Source: Theobroma cacao (taxonomy: Eukaryota; Streptophyta; Magnoliopsida; Malvales; Malvaceae). From it: DNA of 64,000 nt. The notes under the pieces were generated by a model. The model saw only the letters and a list, made by a program, of their open reading frames with translations. It was not told where the DNA came from and made no database searches. The stretch lies in the NCBI RefSeq assembly GCF_000208745.1, contig NC_030854.1, positions 30,757,847 through 30,821,846 on the forward strand, given 5' to 3'. The stretch's first letter is position 1; each line of letters opens with the position of its first letter. Of this stretch, positions 23,578 to 35,697 are shown one piece after another. The position numbers and the translations under genes were made by a program.

Positions 23578-24465
23578 GGGTCCTGACTTTTTTTTTTCCT
23601 GAATTGGCTGCCCCAAATTCACCTGAAAAAGAAAGCAGGATATCGGAGAACCAAGTTTATTTAAGCCAACATCATTCCAAAAATTGATGGGCTTTCAGAG
23701 ATTCTGATGGTTAGTTCCTAGCAGTTTTACATATAATTGTTTTTTTTGAGGTTTGGTCTCTACTGGAAGTATAGAAGCCAATAAACCCAAGGAGTTGAAC
23801 GAAGATATACAAATGCGTTGGGTGACAGCTACAAAAGGAAGCAGCAAGGCTTGAATCCAATATCTTTATTGCTAAAACCCCACCCCAATTACATTAACAG
23901 CACCTGTACATATCTTGGGCATTAAACATCATTCCCCAGGAAAATCAGATAACTCCAGGGGCCAGGGAATGGTGGTTTTTATAGAACATCAAAGAGGAGG
24001 AAAGATGAGGTTCCAGAGAGTTGGCCCGATTGGTACAGCACCAAAAAACCCAGAAATGTATTACATTCAAGTGGGAACTACAGTAAGGCCAAGCCTGAAG
24101 TACACTCATGATGTCTCTGATTAACTGATTATAATCCCAAAAGCTCTCAAAACATTGTCCAGGTTTAATAATGTATTTGCAACTATAATAAATTTGCAGT
24201 ACTAGCATACATGAGAATGGAGAGCAACTATAATCCCTGTTTTGACATCTTTTCATGAAAAGGGCGTTGCAAAATTATACAACACATTATATAAACCCCC
24301 TGCAAGCCCGAATCTCTCATCAACCTCATAGAGCATAATATGCTGCATAAGAGGGCTAAAATGCTACTAAAGTGCAATAATGGAACCAAAATAGATAGAA
24401 TAAAAAGGAAAGACATGCACACACACATAGACATACACAATGGAGAAACGAGGGGAGGACGGAAT

Positions 24466-27400
24466 TCAACTTTGGATTTCAGTCCCAAGCTCATTGATTG
24501 ATCGAGTTGTGGGAATCATTGCAGCTGGTTGTTTGGTCACTGCAACCAAGATGTCAGCATAACCAACCACCCCAACTAAAATATCGTCATTTTCATCTTC
24601 GGTCACCCAGACATGGGTTGCCCTATGAGATAGCATCTGAGCCATGACCGCAGCCAGCGAACTAGTGGTTTTACATGTCAAGGGTGCACTTCTGCCCCTA
24701 TACATGCTCCTGCCAACACCAAAACTTGGGCTCACTGGATTAAACCCAATGCTCCTGCTACTGAATTTCCTTGGCCTTGTTGACCCAACACCATTGACTA
24801 TTTTATTATCTTGAACTGCTGAATTAACAGAAAAGTCGGGGAGCAATCTGGAACTCACATTATCCTCAACCCCCATAACAAACTGTCCAGCTGAGAGGTT
24901 GGCTAAAGCCCATGCTGCAGCTAAATAATCACATTTCCATAGTTTAGAGGCTGAGATTTCACCTAAAATTTTATGGTGACCATCTGGTGTGACCTCCACA
25001 ACAGCAACTGCACTAGGATCCCCGGGATGTTTTTGAGTTGCTTCTAAAGCTGGGAGGGAGGCTTCAATAGAGCTGTAGTTTAGGTTAATGGCACCAAGTG
25101 AGGAAATAGAGGAGAGGGGGACTGGAGCTAGTGCACCAAGGCAACCAATGAGGAAGCGGATGATGTCTTCTCTTGAGAGACAGCAAAACTTGTCACGCAT
25201 GTAGGTGGGGGTGGACGAAGAAGAAGGGGGGTTGGCATTAGTGATGAGGTTGTTGCTGCTACCATTTTCAATGTTCTTGAGCCACTTCCCATTATAAAGA
25301 ATTGAGAATCTCTTGCTCATGCCTTTCCATACCTTGCTCTTTGGAACAAGAAGTCGCCTCACACCCTGCTTCATCATCTCCAGTGCATCTATCAATCTAG
25401 TCCAAAACAAAGAATTAACAATGCCATGTAATTACATTGAAAAGGTATCTGCAAAGAGCAATCAGAATCTAGCAGAAGAAGTGAGCATATACAATGGATT
25501 TTTTAAACCTAACACTACTAAGTTGCCTACTCTTAGTTAATAACCAAAATGGACTTTCTTTTTTCCATAAATTTCTGCAAAAAAAATGCCAATATGTACT
25601 TACTACCAAAATTTTATTTGGCCATCCGTGACAAGAACCACAGCATACATATCTCCACAAACACAATCATTTAGAAAGCAATCATAAATATGAACAAAAT
25701 CTGCTCTCTCTCACATGAATCATGTTTGATTATAGAAAGATCTCATGAACAACATTTTGTTTGTTTAATAACTCAGTCCTCGCTATTACCTTTCAGAGAC
25801 AAGGAATTTTCTATTAGAAAGTATACTATTCGGTAACTTAGATATGGTGGGTTAAGTTATTAATTCCAGTGATGATTGTGTTTTCAAGGTAGCAAAAATA
25901 CAAATGAATATAAAAACAGCTTGAACCCAACACAAAATAACTGGGTGTGGTGGATTGACAAAATCATGCAAACATGGTTATACCCACTAACCCAAAAGTG
26001 GCACAAAAGAAGTAAATACCTGGCAATGGCATCAATGCTAACCACAAGATGCTAGACCCTAATCTACAAATTATTCAAATACCTCCAGAATCCAGAATAA
26101 AACTTTAAATGGAAATGCCATAAAAAGTATAAATAGTTCAGATAAAAACAAATAAATCACATCCGACCACAATGCATGCAAGCAAAGCATTAGTGCTGGA
26201 CCAACATAATGGCTTCAAACTTTCCCCCTAGAAGAATGCTTCTCATGGCCTGATAGAAACATATTTCAATATTGAAAAAGATTTGTGTTCAGAGCTCAAC
26301 TGCTCAAGTCTACTTAAACAGGCCTCAATCAAAACCATGTCAGTTAGCTACCTAACTTATCCTAAATAAGAATCATCAATTCTGCATCATAGCTTAAGAC
26401 ATAGCTTCAAGCAGAAGAAAGAGATCTATATGTTAAACTCTTTCTCCTACGAAAAAGTAGAAGTTCACTGTATATTTGAGAGGATCCAAATTTTCTTCGT
26501 ACATCCACATAAATTTCAGCCCAAAAGGTAGTAAGCAGACCAGAAAAATGAATTTTTTTTTTCTATGATTAGTAAACAAGTATGAACCACCCACTCAGGC
26601 TAAAGATTGATGAACAAGCATGAATCCTTTTCATTTAAATGTTGACAGTTAATTCTTTGATTAACAATCAAAAGAAAGCATAAATTGTTGGTAAGAATAT
26701 CTGATTCCTCAGTCAACATGGTCATAAAAGTAGGACTCAATAATGATTAACCACAAAGAAAAGATGACGATGATGCACACTAATGCAATGATCCATATAA
26801 TAACGGCTTCAATAATAATGACCAACAGAAAACTGTTAGTTATATAAGAGAATCCTACACTAATTAAAAAACATGCATGTAAATGCAATCACCCTTGACC
26901 ATAAGTTTCAATATAGACATGAGTGTAAATTTTGGTTATTGTACAGTATCTAAAGGAAGATGTTCCTAGCACAAGTTGCATAGCTGCTTTCAACCAAGTT
27001 GAAGTCCATATTCCACAAATCTAACAAATTGGACATGCATTTTAATTAATTTGAAGCAAAGGGCATAACAGCATTCTACATGCTATAATACACAAAGATT
27101 GATAAGACAGGATAATATATTAGAAGCAAAGGTGAAGAACACAAATAATAATGAAACACCCTAAATCCTAAAACAGTTATTACCGCTACAATCAGAAGAA
27201 AAGTGGATCTCAATTGAAAAATTACTATTAAATAGTTCTTGTTTACTTGAATAGAGGGTAATCAAGACCTAAACCAACATCTTTATCTTACATTTTCCCT
27301 TATTCTATAACCTTATAGGAAGTAAGAGAACGTTAATTGTACAATTTCAATCACTGTAACTGTTTATATAACAGCAACCATGTAACGACATATCTGTATT

Positions 27401-28582
27401 CAAGAAAAATGCAATGACTACCAAGGATATAAGGTTATTCATAAAATATGGACCAGTGAAGGAATAGAGTCAAAGTCACAACTCAAAAGAGCCCCAGACT
27501 TGCAATTCTTTTATCAATATAAGTGGCAGTGCAAGAAAAAATAAAAAGGCAGCCCACAGCTAGGCACATAAACAATCCGACATACACAACATGTTATGAA
27601 GTTAATAATAAATAAATTGGAACAGAGTATAAGACACTTAAACACAAAGGAAGAGAACAAGCCTTTACAATAAAGCTAACACTGTGGGAAGGGGGCAAGG
27701 CAGAGGGAAACCATATTTTCTTAGAAAAGTTATTCTCAAACATATGGATTTAAGGAATTTAACACAGATTGCCAAACAATAATGTAACTCCGCAACTGCC
27801 TGAGTCAAATATGTAACCAAATCTTGCTTTGGGAGCAAATCATACAAGATGGCATGGGATACACAGGTACACGATTCTAAGGACAACAATGTCACAGACT
27901 ACACAATTCTCCCCTTTTACCTAATTCAATGACCAACAAGATACCATGACCCAAAACAAAGATAGACACATGACATATCACCTTAACAGAAAACAAGTCC
28001 ATACAATTAATGGCCAAGAACAAGAATGAGAATGAAAGACAAATTTCTACATCCACTTGAAACAAGTATACATCACTTTAACATAAAGTCCACGTAATAC
28101 TCAGGCTTTGACTAACTGTTGCTATATGTACTTAGGAGGTTAAGGTCATAGCTCAACCCTCCCAACAAAATAAAAAGTTCCAACATCTTCAGGCTGACAA
28201 AAAAAAAAGTGAATAAATAAAAAAGAAAATGAGCTAACCTGGTGCCAGGATCAACAATCTTCAACAGAGCATTATTAGGGACAACAACATCAGAAACTTG
28301 TGCTTTCATAGCCTTGTCTTGATCTTCCAAACACTGAGTTCTGGCCAAAAAGGAGACAATATCAAGTGAAGTTAAAATACCAACAAATCTCTGTTGTCTC
28401 ATTTCATTTTTTTCAATCATTCCCACATGAGATCTTCTCTTCCAAACTGGTATGCCACACTCCGTCGACTCTCCTATTGCTCTTATAGCTGATTCCACCG
28501 TCTCTGTTTCAGAGAATTCAACCAACTCTGGCTTCCCCACCGTCAGATCCCCCACCACATGGTACAAGAACACTGATGCCAT
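24466..28582 (-). CDS. CBSX6: CBS domain protein, CBSX6-like
   Basis: A CBS-domain-only protein of the CBSX6 type. CBS pairs usually bind adenine nucleotides; the role of this member is not well defined. Two exons: 28582-28239 and 25396-24466, joined in phase (AG|A gives Arg) to 424 aa, the length expected for this family. Exon 1 encodes the first CBS pair, with CGIPVWKR, FVGILTSLDIVSFLA and the linker VSDVVVPNNALLKIVDPG. Exon 2 encodes LIDALEMMKQGVRRLLVP, a Ser/Asn-rich insert near residues 155-175, FCCLSREDIIRFLIGCLG, and the last pair with VAVVEVTPDGHHKILGEIS, MLSHRATHVWV and ILVGVVGYADIL. The 2.84-kb intron contains duplicated block C (25623-26813). Exon 2 has no second copy because unit 1 lost it. 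The start is the only in-frame ATG before the conserved FLYHVVGDLTVGKPELVEF. Confidence 0.92.
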
Positions 28583-29605
28583 TCCTTAAATTTTCTGTTT
28601 AATAACCGAGAGAACTGAGGAAAAAAATCAAACAAACAAAGAACAATCATCATCAAGTCCTGAATTATTCATCCTGTTTCGATAAAGGGTGATTTTATAT
28701 TCAATTACCTCGACTAGGATTCTGTTTATTCGATCCAAAGTTGAATATTTTCCTTCACTATCCCACTTTTCCTAGCCAACCCAACAGAGAAGTTACAAAA
28801 AAGAAAAAAGAGAGAAATGCTTACAAGAAGATATTCGGTTTTCCGTAAAATTAATATATGTTTAATTTAAAAGATAAAAAAAGCCTTAAAAAAATCTGAT
28901 CTGTTTTTCCCTTGTATACACCTAAGAAATGAAAGAAAAATCTGGGTATATTTTTGTTGTGAAACCGGGAAAACCGGTGAGAAGGAAGAGCTATAAGAGG
29001 GAGTGGAGGAGAATGAGGAGGAGGTGAATGCCGGTGATGGGTAATCGATAAAGGATCACAAGAAAGCAAACATTTGGTGCCATTGAAGGAGGAGGAAAGA
29101 AGCAGAGTTCTTGCAGCAAAAGCCCATTCACGATGATCTCTCTCTCAAACTCTTGACCGGATTGGTGTCACGAAGAGCGTGATATTGGGAGAGAACATTT
29201 CATTTTGTTTGGGTTTATAGGGGGAATGATGCGGTCCATGTGGATGAGATTGAGATACACGAGATTAAAATTTTGGTGAATTATTGAGGGAGGATGGAAG
29301 GTGGCGGCCAAGTGGGGCACTTTCACAAATTGGAATTTATGATGAGATAAAAGAAAACGATTTTGGTTTTCGGAAGTTAGATACATAGATATCTGTTTAC
29401 ATGTGTATTAAGACGAGGTTTACTTATTATTATTATTTATTTAAGACAAGACGAGAGTCCATGGTATCAATTATTGAGATAAATATAAGAATATAGGTTT
29501 TTTTTTTTGGTGAGGTTACTATTATGTACCTTTACCATTAGAGGAGAAAATGGAGATGGAGATGTCTAGAAGTTGATGTGTTGTTTTATGTATATAACAT
29601 AATAT

Positions 29606-29955
29606 TTAAAAAGTTTAAATAAATTTATATTCTTATATTGTATTCAATTTAGTTCATATACTTTTAATTTGGATCAAACAAACTCTTATAATTAATAATT
29701 TACTAGTTACCGTTAATTAAAATTTTACTTATCATTTCATATTTATGTGACACAACGTGCTACTAACATAGAAAGTGAAAAATATTGTATGATTATATCA
29801 TCATATTATATCATTATCTATTATGATATATCAAGTAATGTTTTAACTAATCACAAGAAATCAATATTAGTTATCAAAGCATATTTGATTCAAAATAAAA
29901 ATATAAAAACTTAATTGAATATGATAAAAGAATAAAAATTTATTTAAATTTTTTA
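29606..29955. repeat. Palindromic AT-rich element, copy 2
   Basis: Left arm words AAATAAATTTATATTCTTAT, TTGTATTCAATTTAG and TTTTAATTTGGATCAAA are answered at the right by TTTGATTCAAAATAAAAATA, TTAATTGAATATGATAAAAG and AATAAAAATTTATTTAAATT. The arms resemble those of 10002-10360, so the two are likely one family. Confidence 0.5.
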
Positions 29956-30160
29956 CATAATTTAGAGATTTTTTTAAAATAATATGTTTATTTTTTATTT
30001 AATTAAAAATTAAACACATTAAATGATTTAACTCAATTATTGATTCGTCAATACATTACGCAAATAATTAGATTCAAATCATCTTTTATTTCAATAATCT
30101 ATCTTGATATTTTTAAATTTTAATTTTGAACATATTCTCTGGAAAACTATTAAAATGTTG

Positions 30161-30161
30161 C

Positions 30162-30190
<29 letters not shown>
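30161..30190. repeat. (TTA)n microsatellite
   Basis: About ten uninterrupted TTA/ATT units. Confidence 0.85.
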
Positions 30191-30192
<2 letters not shown>

Positions 30193-30751
30193 AATATGAG
30201 TATTGAAAGCGAAAGGGTTCAAATCTAATTACTTGAGTTGAAAATACAAACACTATATTATGGGACCAAAATCTTATATATTTGTATGTCCTTCTTGATC
30301 TTCTGTTTTCTAAGTTGAGGGGAACTTAGCCATAACCATTTCCAGCCAAATACAAGATGATTAGGTTGGAATAATATAAGTGATCAAGGTAGCATAAGAA
30401 TGACAAAAGTCATCATAATAATAATTTTTGTGATGGTAATAGTAGATATTTTGACAGCATAAGATTCCTATATATGTTGTGCATGAGAAATGGTAGGTAA
30501 TTGCCAACAAGCACAATCATGGAAAACAGGTAGGGTTTCCAAAGTTAGAGAAAAAACTATTCAATATGTTATCAATTGAATAAAGTGAATTCCATAGTTA
30601 CATCCGTTTTAGTTAATAACATGGGAAATCCTCCCAATTGTCTCATTCAGGATGTTCTCCAAGTTTGAACAACACTGGTATTTAACAACAAATATCCCAA
30701 GTCCATTCACTAAACAAATAGATCATATATAGTACCATACAATTAATAAGT

Positions 30752-32096
30752 GGTCATAACACCTCAACAGTTTCTGTTCTCTTGCAATTTCTTAATTTTA
30801 GTTAATTTACTCAAAATCACAATAATTTAACCTCTTAATTTTAAAAATTACTTCAATTTAGTCCTCTTAACATTTTTCTTTCGAAATTACCCTTTTTCTT
30901 TCGAAATTACCCTTTACAAAGTTGACGTTATTGCTAACGTTTACTCAAAAGCACAATAATTTAATCTTTTAATTTTAGAAATTATTTTAATTTAGTCTGT
31001 TGACGTGGCACGTGAGGTGGACTAGAAAGGCTGACATGACAATGTCATATCACTTTGACATGTGAACCCTATACTCATGCATTTTTTTTCATTTTAGTCC
31101 ATTTACTCAAAATCACAATAATTTAATCTCTTAATTTTGAAAATTGCTTCAATTTAATCCTTCGAACATTTTTATAGAGCTAACATTATTGTTGACATGG
31201 CATAACTTTGATATCGTGTGTTTGTTTATAGAGCTAACATTATTGTTGACATGGCATAACTTTGATATCGTGTGTTTGTTGAGTTTTGAACCCAAAACCT
31301 CGTGCAAGCACAACAAACTTCTTACTACCTGCTCTAAACCCTTATCATTAAAAATATATAGTTTTTATTTATTTTCTTCTTTCTTTTTTGTTTTTTTTTG
31401 TTTTTTCCCTTTTTTCTTTCTTTCTCTTCTCTCACCTTTTCCCTTAAAGACCAGCCTTCAATCATCAGATGTTGTCGTTGGTTGCCAGTCGACAATCACC
31501 GATCACGATCATTGTGTGGCATATCCAGTGATCGTCGTCCAATGACCAACGTCCGATGATTGATAACTAGTGATCGACGGCGACGTTTGGTGACTGGCAG
31601 TCAATCCTTAAAGGAAAAGGTGAGAGGAGAGAGAAAAAAAAAAGAAATGAAAAAATGAAACAAAAGCAATACATAAATAAAGCCACAGGTTTAGAGTAAG
31701 TGGTAAGAAGTTTATTGTATTCGCATGAGGCCTTGGATTTGACACTCAATAAGCAAGTAAAATTTTTAGAGAAAACAATAAAAAAAAAGACACATGTCGC
31801 TCTCTTGTTATGCCATGTGTCACCCTTTGGACATGCCATGTGATGTGACATGAGTGGGTGTTGATGGACACCTCATATGCCACGTCAGTAAGCGGGGCCA
31901 TATCAGCACCAGTCAGTAATGACGTTAGCTTTGTGAAGAGTAATTTTGGAAGAAAAATGTTAGAGAGACTAAATTAAAGTAATTCTCAAAATTAAAGCAA
32001 TTTCTAAAATTAAAGGGCTAAATTATTACAATTTTGAGTAAATGGACTAAAGTGAAGAAAATGCAAGAGTATAGGGACTGTTGAGGTATTTTGACC
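30752..32096. mobile_element. Long-TIR Mutator-like element with 10-bp target duplication
   Basis: A 1345-bp near-palindromic element. The left end GGTCATAACACCTCAACAG pairs with CTGTTGAGGTATTTTGACC at the right end, and the arms match, with indels, for several hundred bases on each side. Arm words include TTTACTCAAAAT, AATAATTTA, ACTTCAATTTAGTC and AAAGCTAACGT. ATTAATAAGT lies immediately outside both ends (30742-30751 and 32097-32106), a perfect 10-bp target duplication as Mutator-like elements make. Both arms also hold a tRNA-like stretch (see findings). No transposase frame is seen, so it is non-autonomous. The open frames at 31144-31545 and 31567-31851 are arm readings, not genes. Confidence 0.8.
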
Positions 32097-32106
32097 ATTA
32101 ATAAGT

Positions 32107-32388
32107 CGATAAAATAGTTAGATAATGTTTTAATACTTGTTTGGCCTGGCACCACGTCAGTAATGATGTCAATTTTGTGAAAGGTAATTTTGAAAGAAAA
32201 ATATTAAAGGGACTAAATTGAAGTAATTCGTAAAATTAAGGGATCAAATTATTACAATTTTGAGTACTAAAGTGAAGATCTCAAAATTAAGGGACTAAAT
32301 TGTTATAATTTTGAGTACTAAAGTGAAGAAAATGCATGAGTACCTGGACTGCTGAGGTGCTTTGACCATTAATAAGCAAATAAAATAG
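32107..32388. repeat. Extra right-arm fragment beside the Mutator-like element
   Basis: Sequence like the element's right arm appears again (CACGTCAGTAATGATGTC, GTAATTTTGAAAGAAAAATA, ATTACAATTTTGAGTA) and ends near 32372 in TTTGACCATTAATAAG, the same terminus plus target sequence. A flank of about 40 bp starting GATAAAATAGTTAGATAAT occurs on both sides (about 32108 and 32467). This looks like a second, nested or unequally recombined copy. Confidence 0.6.
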
Positions 32389-32465
32389 TTTTTTTTTTTT
32401 TATAATTGGAGGAAGGGGAAGGTAAGAGTATAATGCACCAACCAATGACCAAAATGCTCAGGTGT
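32389..32465 (-). mobile_element. SINE-like element, copy a (partial)
   Basis: Read on the minus strand it gives CTGAGCATTTTGGTCATTGG, TTGGTGCATTATACTCTTAC, a C/T-rich part and a poly-A tail. It resembles copies at 32719-32809 and 55689-55778. The B-box region is degraded here. Confidence 0.45.
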
Positions 32466-32718
32466 TGATAAAATAGTTAGATAATATTTTAGTGCTTATT
32501 TGGCCTAGCTTTTTTTTTTCAATTTATCTATTTTTTAAAAGAATAAGTTAAGGTCAAACAGAATTTTTGATAAGTTCATAAAAAAAAGCACTTTTTTAAA
32601 GAACAAAAATATCAAAGCTTAAATAAAAGCTCCAAAGAAGAGCTTTCTTTTCTTTTTTTTTTTTTTAAATATATCATCTTTTAAAAAAAATACTACTTCC
32701 TCTGAATCAATCTCCCTC

Positions 32719-32809
32719 TCACTCAAGTATTTGACTCATTGGTTGATGCGTGTTTCTTTGCCTAGAGAATAAGGTTCGAACCCCCCTTCCCCCAATTAAA
32801 AAAAAAAAA
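32719..32809 (+). mobile_element. SINE-like element, copy b
   Basis: CTCAAGTATTTGACTCATTG is followed by GTTGATGCG, then GGTTCGAACCC at 32773-32783, which matches the Pol III B box, then a C-rich part and a poly-A tract at about 32798-32809. Two related copies in the window and the A tail fit a tRNA-derived SINE. Confidence 0.5.
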
Positions 32810-35244
32810 TCTCCCTCCCTTTGCAAATCACCATTTATCAACGCAAAATTACGATCTCCCTCTCCTCTACCTCTCTAAAGACTACTAAAAAATTAAAAAC
32901 AGAAGACCAACCATTGAATAACAAAATTTAAAATTTTTTTGTTCTTGCAAAGATTAAAAAAAAAAGACTCAAAATTTAAAGTTACATTCAAGTACCATTT
33001 AAAAGTTTTCTCTCTTCTTCATCAAAAAATCTAATACTATTACTATTATACAAGTTTCAGAGTTGTTCCGATTCTTTGTGGATTTTTTTGATTTGAACTT
33101 ATGAAATTGTATATAAACTCGAAACAAACTTATTTTGTTTTAATTTATTAGATGATTGAAGATGACATGAATACTTTTTATGATAAATTTAACAAAAATT
33201 AGAGTTTATATAATTTATTTTATTAAACAGTTTGTCAAACAACTTTAATTTAATTTTAAAAGCTATTATAATTTATAAAAGCTTCATAATAACTTTTTTT
33301 TTTAAAAAAATTAAGTCAAATAGGCTCTTAATCTAATGATTAAGCTCTATACAAGATAGAAAAGTATACAATAAATAAATATTGGTCTTATGGTCTTGTT
33401 GTCATTTTCAAATAAATTTTTATCCTAATCTATTGACACCTGAAACATGCTATTAATTAAACTAAGATGTTCCCAATAGATAGGAAAGTTTTATTAAATA
33501 CATAATTAATATTATATTTATTTATATTTAATTACCAATTTTCTCCTCGTGGTTTGAATATATATATATATCCATTCAAATCCTTAACGTTATATTTGTT
33601 GTTTTAATTAATGATTTTATGGCTCTTCGACTTCTCCAAAAGCCACTTGGTGCTAAATGCTAATCATAAAATCGTAATTGGCCTGTTTGGTTACAAGAAC
33701 AAAGAGGGTAAGAATTGTTTTTTCTTTTTTGCTCTCTTTATTCTTGATTGAGATTTTGTTTCCATTATGATTTTTTAATACAGAATATAATAATAACTAT
33801 TATTGCATATGTTTCACGTGAATATATATTTATGTTTTAATTTTACTTGCAAATAACAATTATGTACAAATTATAAATATTTCAATGGTTTATAAATAAA
33901 ATATAATTATATATAATTAAAAATTTTGTATTCTAAATTTATAGATTATTCAATATTATTAATTGAGAACAATATTTTTAATGAAAGTTATTTAATGTAA
34001 TTAGGATTCCGTTTTACAAATTGAATAAAATTTATTAAAATTTATAGCAAAAAATATTTTTAATAATATATAATTAAAACTTAAAATTATAATAATAATA
34101 ATTAAAATTATATTAATATTTATTTACAAATTAAATAAATTTTTATTAATATTAATAATAAAAGACATTTAAAATGATAATTTTAAAAAATAACTAATAA
34201 ATATAATAATTTTTGTTAATTAAATATATAAAATTTGCAGAGTGAATCGCTTTTCTTGAATCGGCCATCCTCTGTCAAAAGTTTATGGATGAGATCTAAG
34301 CTTAGATTCAATGATTAGAATTGAATTATAAGATTGCAATGGTGGTAGTTGAGATAGATGCTTGGTAGATTTATCACTTGAAAATAGAGGTACTAATATG
34401 AGCTGGTCCGGTCTAATTTGACCCAAATCTTTGTAGATTGAGAAAATATGAGTTGGGTCATGTTAACTTATTTTTGACATGGGTCATCAAAATCCTAGCT
34501 CAACTCACGCCTTGCTAGTTCATGGGTCAGGTTGGGTCAATTCATTTCTTTTTTTTTTCTAAATCATTTTTACAATTCTACCCAATAAATTTCTTATTAA
34601 TAAAATTATTCTATGATTTAATTCACAAATTGAATAATAAAAACATGTTACAAACAAATGAATTACACTAAATATAAATAAGCAAATAAATTACATAAAT
34701 AAAGTTTTAATCTTTAACACAAATTACCATCCTATAAATATAAGTATATAACCAAATAAATAGAAACTTCAAGACTCATTTATGTCCTTCTTAATCCTCA
34801 TCTTTAAGCAAAACATTTAAATCTTGTTTGAATTATGTCTCAAGGTTTGAATCATTATCAATTTATTATTTAATATTCATTGTCATAAAAAAAAAGAGAT
34901 AGTGAGTTTTAATTTAAACTAAACTTATTAATTTAATAAGTAAAAATTAAAGACATTGAAATATATAAAATAAACAATATCATTTATAATTAAATTATTA
35001 ATTTTATATAATTAAATATATAAAATTATTAAATTAACTAAAATTATTTTTTTTAGCTCGTCCCAACCCATTAATAAGATGGGTTGACTCATTTAGACCT
35101 AGTTCTAATATAAGTTTAAATTTTCAAACTCAACCCATCTCATTTTCAATAAAAAAATAAGTCCACTCAATGGCCCAAGCATATTTTGACTAGTCTACTT
35201 GAAAGATGCTATTTCAAGTCAAATATAGACCTAAATTATGTGAA
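32810..35244. other. AT-rich intergenic DNA
   Basis: Very AT-rich with A/T runs and no credible open frame. From about 34385 to 35175, GGGTCA/TGACCC-type words recur in both orientations (TGAGTTGGGTCATG near 34450, GATGGGTTGACTCATT near 35080), suggesting an old non-autonomous element. Nothing else can be supported. Confidence 0.4.
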
Positions 35245-35495
35245 TGGAAATTTCAATTAAGAAAATATTAATCAATTAAGCAAATTTCTTAATTTTTTCA
35301 AGTGAAATTAATCAACAAAAAATTAATCAATTAACAAAAAATTAATTGAATGGAAATTTCAATTAAGAAAAATTGTGAAATTAATCAATTAACAAAAAAT
35401 TAATTTAATTGACAAGGAAAAATGTGAAATTAGTCAATTAACAAAAAATTTGATTAATCAATTAACAAAAAATTAATTGAATTGAAATTAAAAAA
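35245..35495. repeat. Degenerate tandem repeat beside the tRNA gene
   Basis: Repeating words TTAATCAATTAACAAAAAAT, TAATTGAATGGAAATTTC and AATTAAGAAAA recur five or more times with indels over about 250 bp. Unit length varies around 30-60 bp. It ends at the T-run that terminates the tRNA gene. Confidence 0.6.
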
Positions 35496-35504
35496 AATTA
35501 ATTA

Positions 35505-35528
35505 CGCTAGAAGAAGGGCTTGAACCTT

Positions 35529-35561
<33 letters not shown>

Positions 35562-35578
35562 AACTGAGCTACTCCAGC
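35505..35578 (-). tRNA. tRNA-Asn (GTT)
   Basis: A full cloverleaf can be drawn on the minus strand. The acceptor arm is GCTGGAG with TTCTAGC plus discriminator G. The D arm contains GCTCAGTTGGTTAGAGC. The anticodon arm is TGTGG-CTGTTAA-CCACA with anticodon GTT. The T arm is GAAGG-TTCAAGC-CCTTC. No intron is present. The A box and B box are internal, and a run of eight T's follows at about 35490-35497 as a Pol III terminator. It decodes AAC/AAU. The gene looks intact. Confidence 0.95.
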
Positions 35579-35697
35579 TATTTATGTATATTATTTTATT
35601 TCCAACAATACTATATTTTCCTACAAAAATACTAATATTGATAAAAAAAATCCGTGACGGCTTAAAAAGAAAAGATTTTTGATATATGTTGGTCTGG

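Larger units (their letters stand above)
20244..26813. repeat. Tandem duplication unit 2 (fuller copy)
   Basis: This 6.6-kb unit follows unit 1 directly. At the junction the end of block C (AATGGCTTCAACA, about 20231-20243) is fused to the start of block A (ATCAGTGCACCAGCTAGC, from 20244), whereas in unit 2 the same block C end (about 26801-26813) continues into unique CBSX6 intron DNA. That arrangement is what a head-to-tail duplication leaves. Unit 2 holds U3 copy 2, the 3' end and exon 2 of the CBSX6-like gene, and part of its intron. Confidence 0.85.
28583..30751. other. CBSX6 5' region and AT-rich intergenic DNA
   Basis: The CBSX6 leader and promoter fall at about 28583-29200 (CT/GA-rich stretches near 28980-29170). 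Further right lie a palindromic AT-rich element (29606-29955) and a (TTA)n run (30161-30190). Short open frames at 28851-29386 look like chance reading of leader DNA. No gene is seen. Confidence 0.45.

Noticed and set aside
31144..31851. Open frames of 133 and 94 codons
   Set aside because: They lie in the arms of the Mutator-like palindrome and read T-rich DNA. One contains a local direct repeat. No transposase motif.
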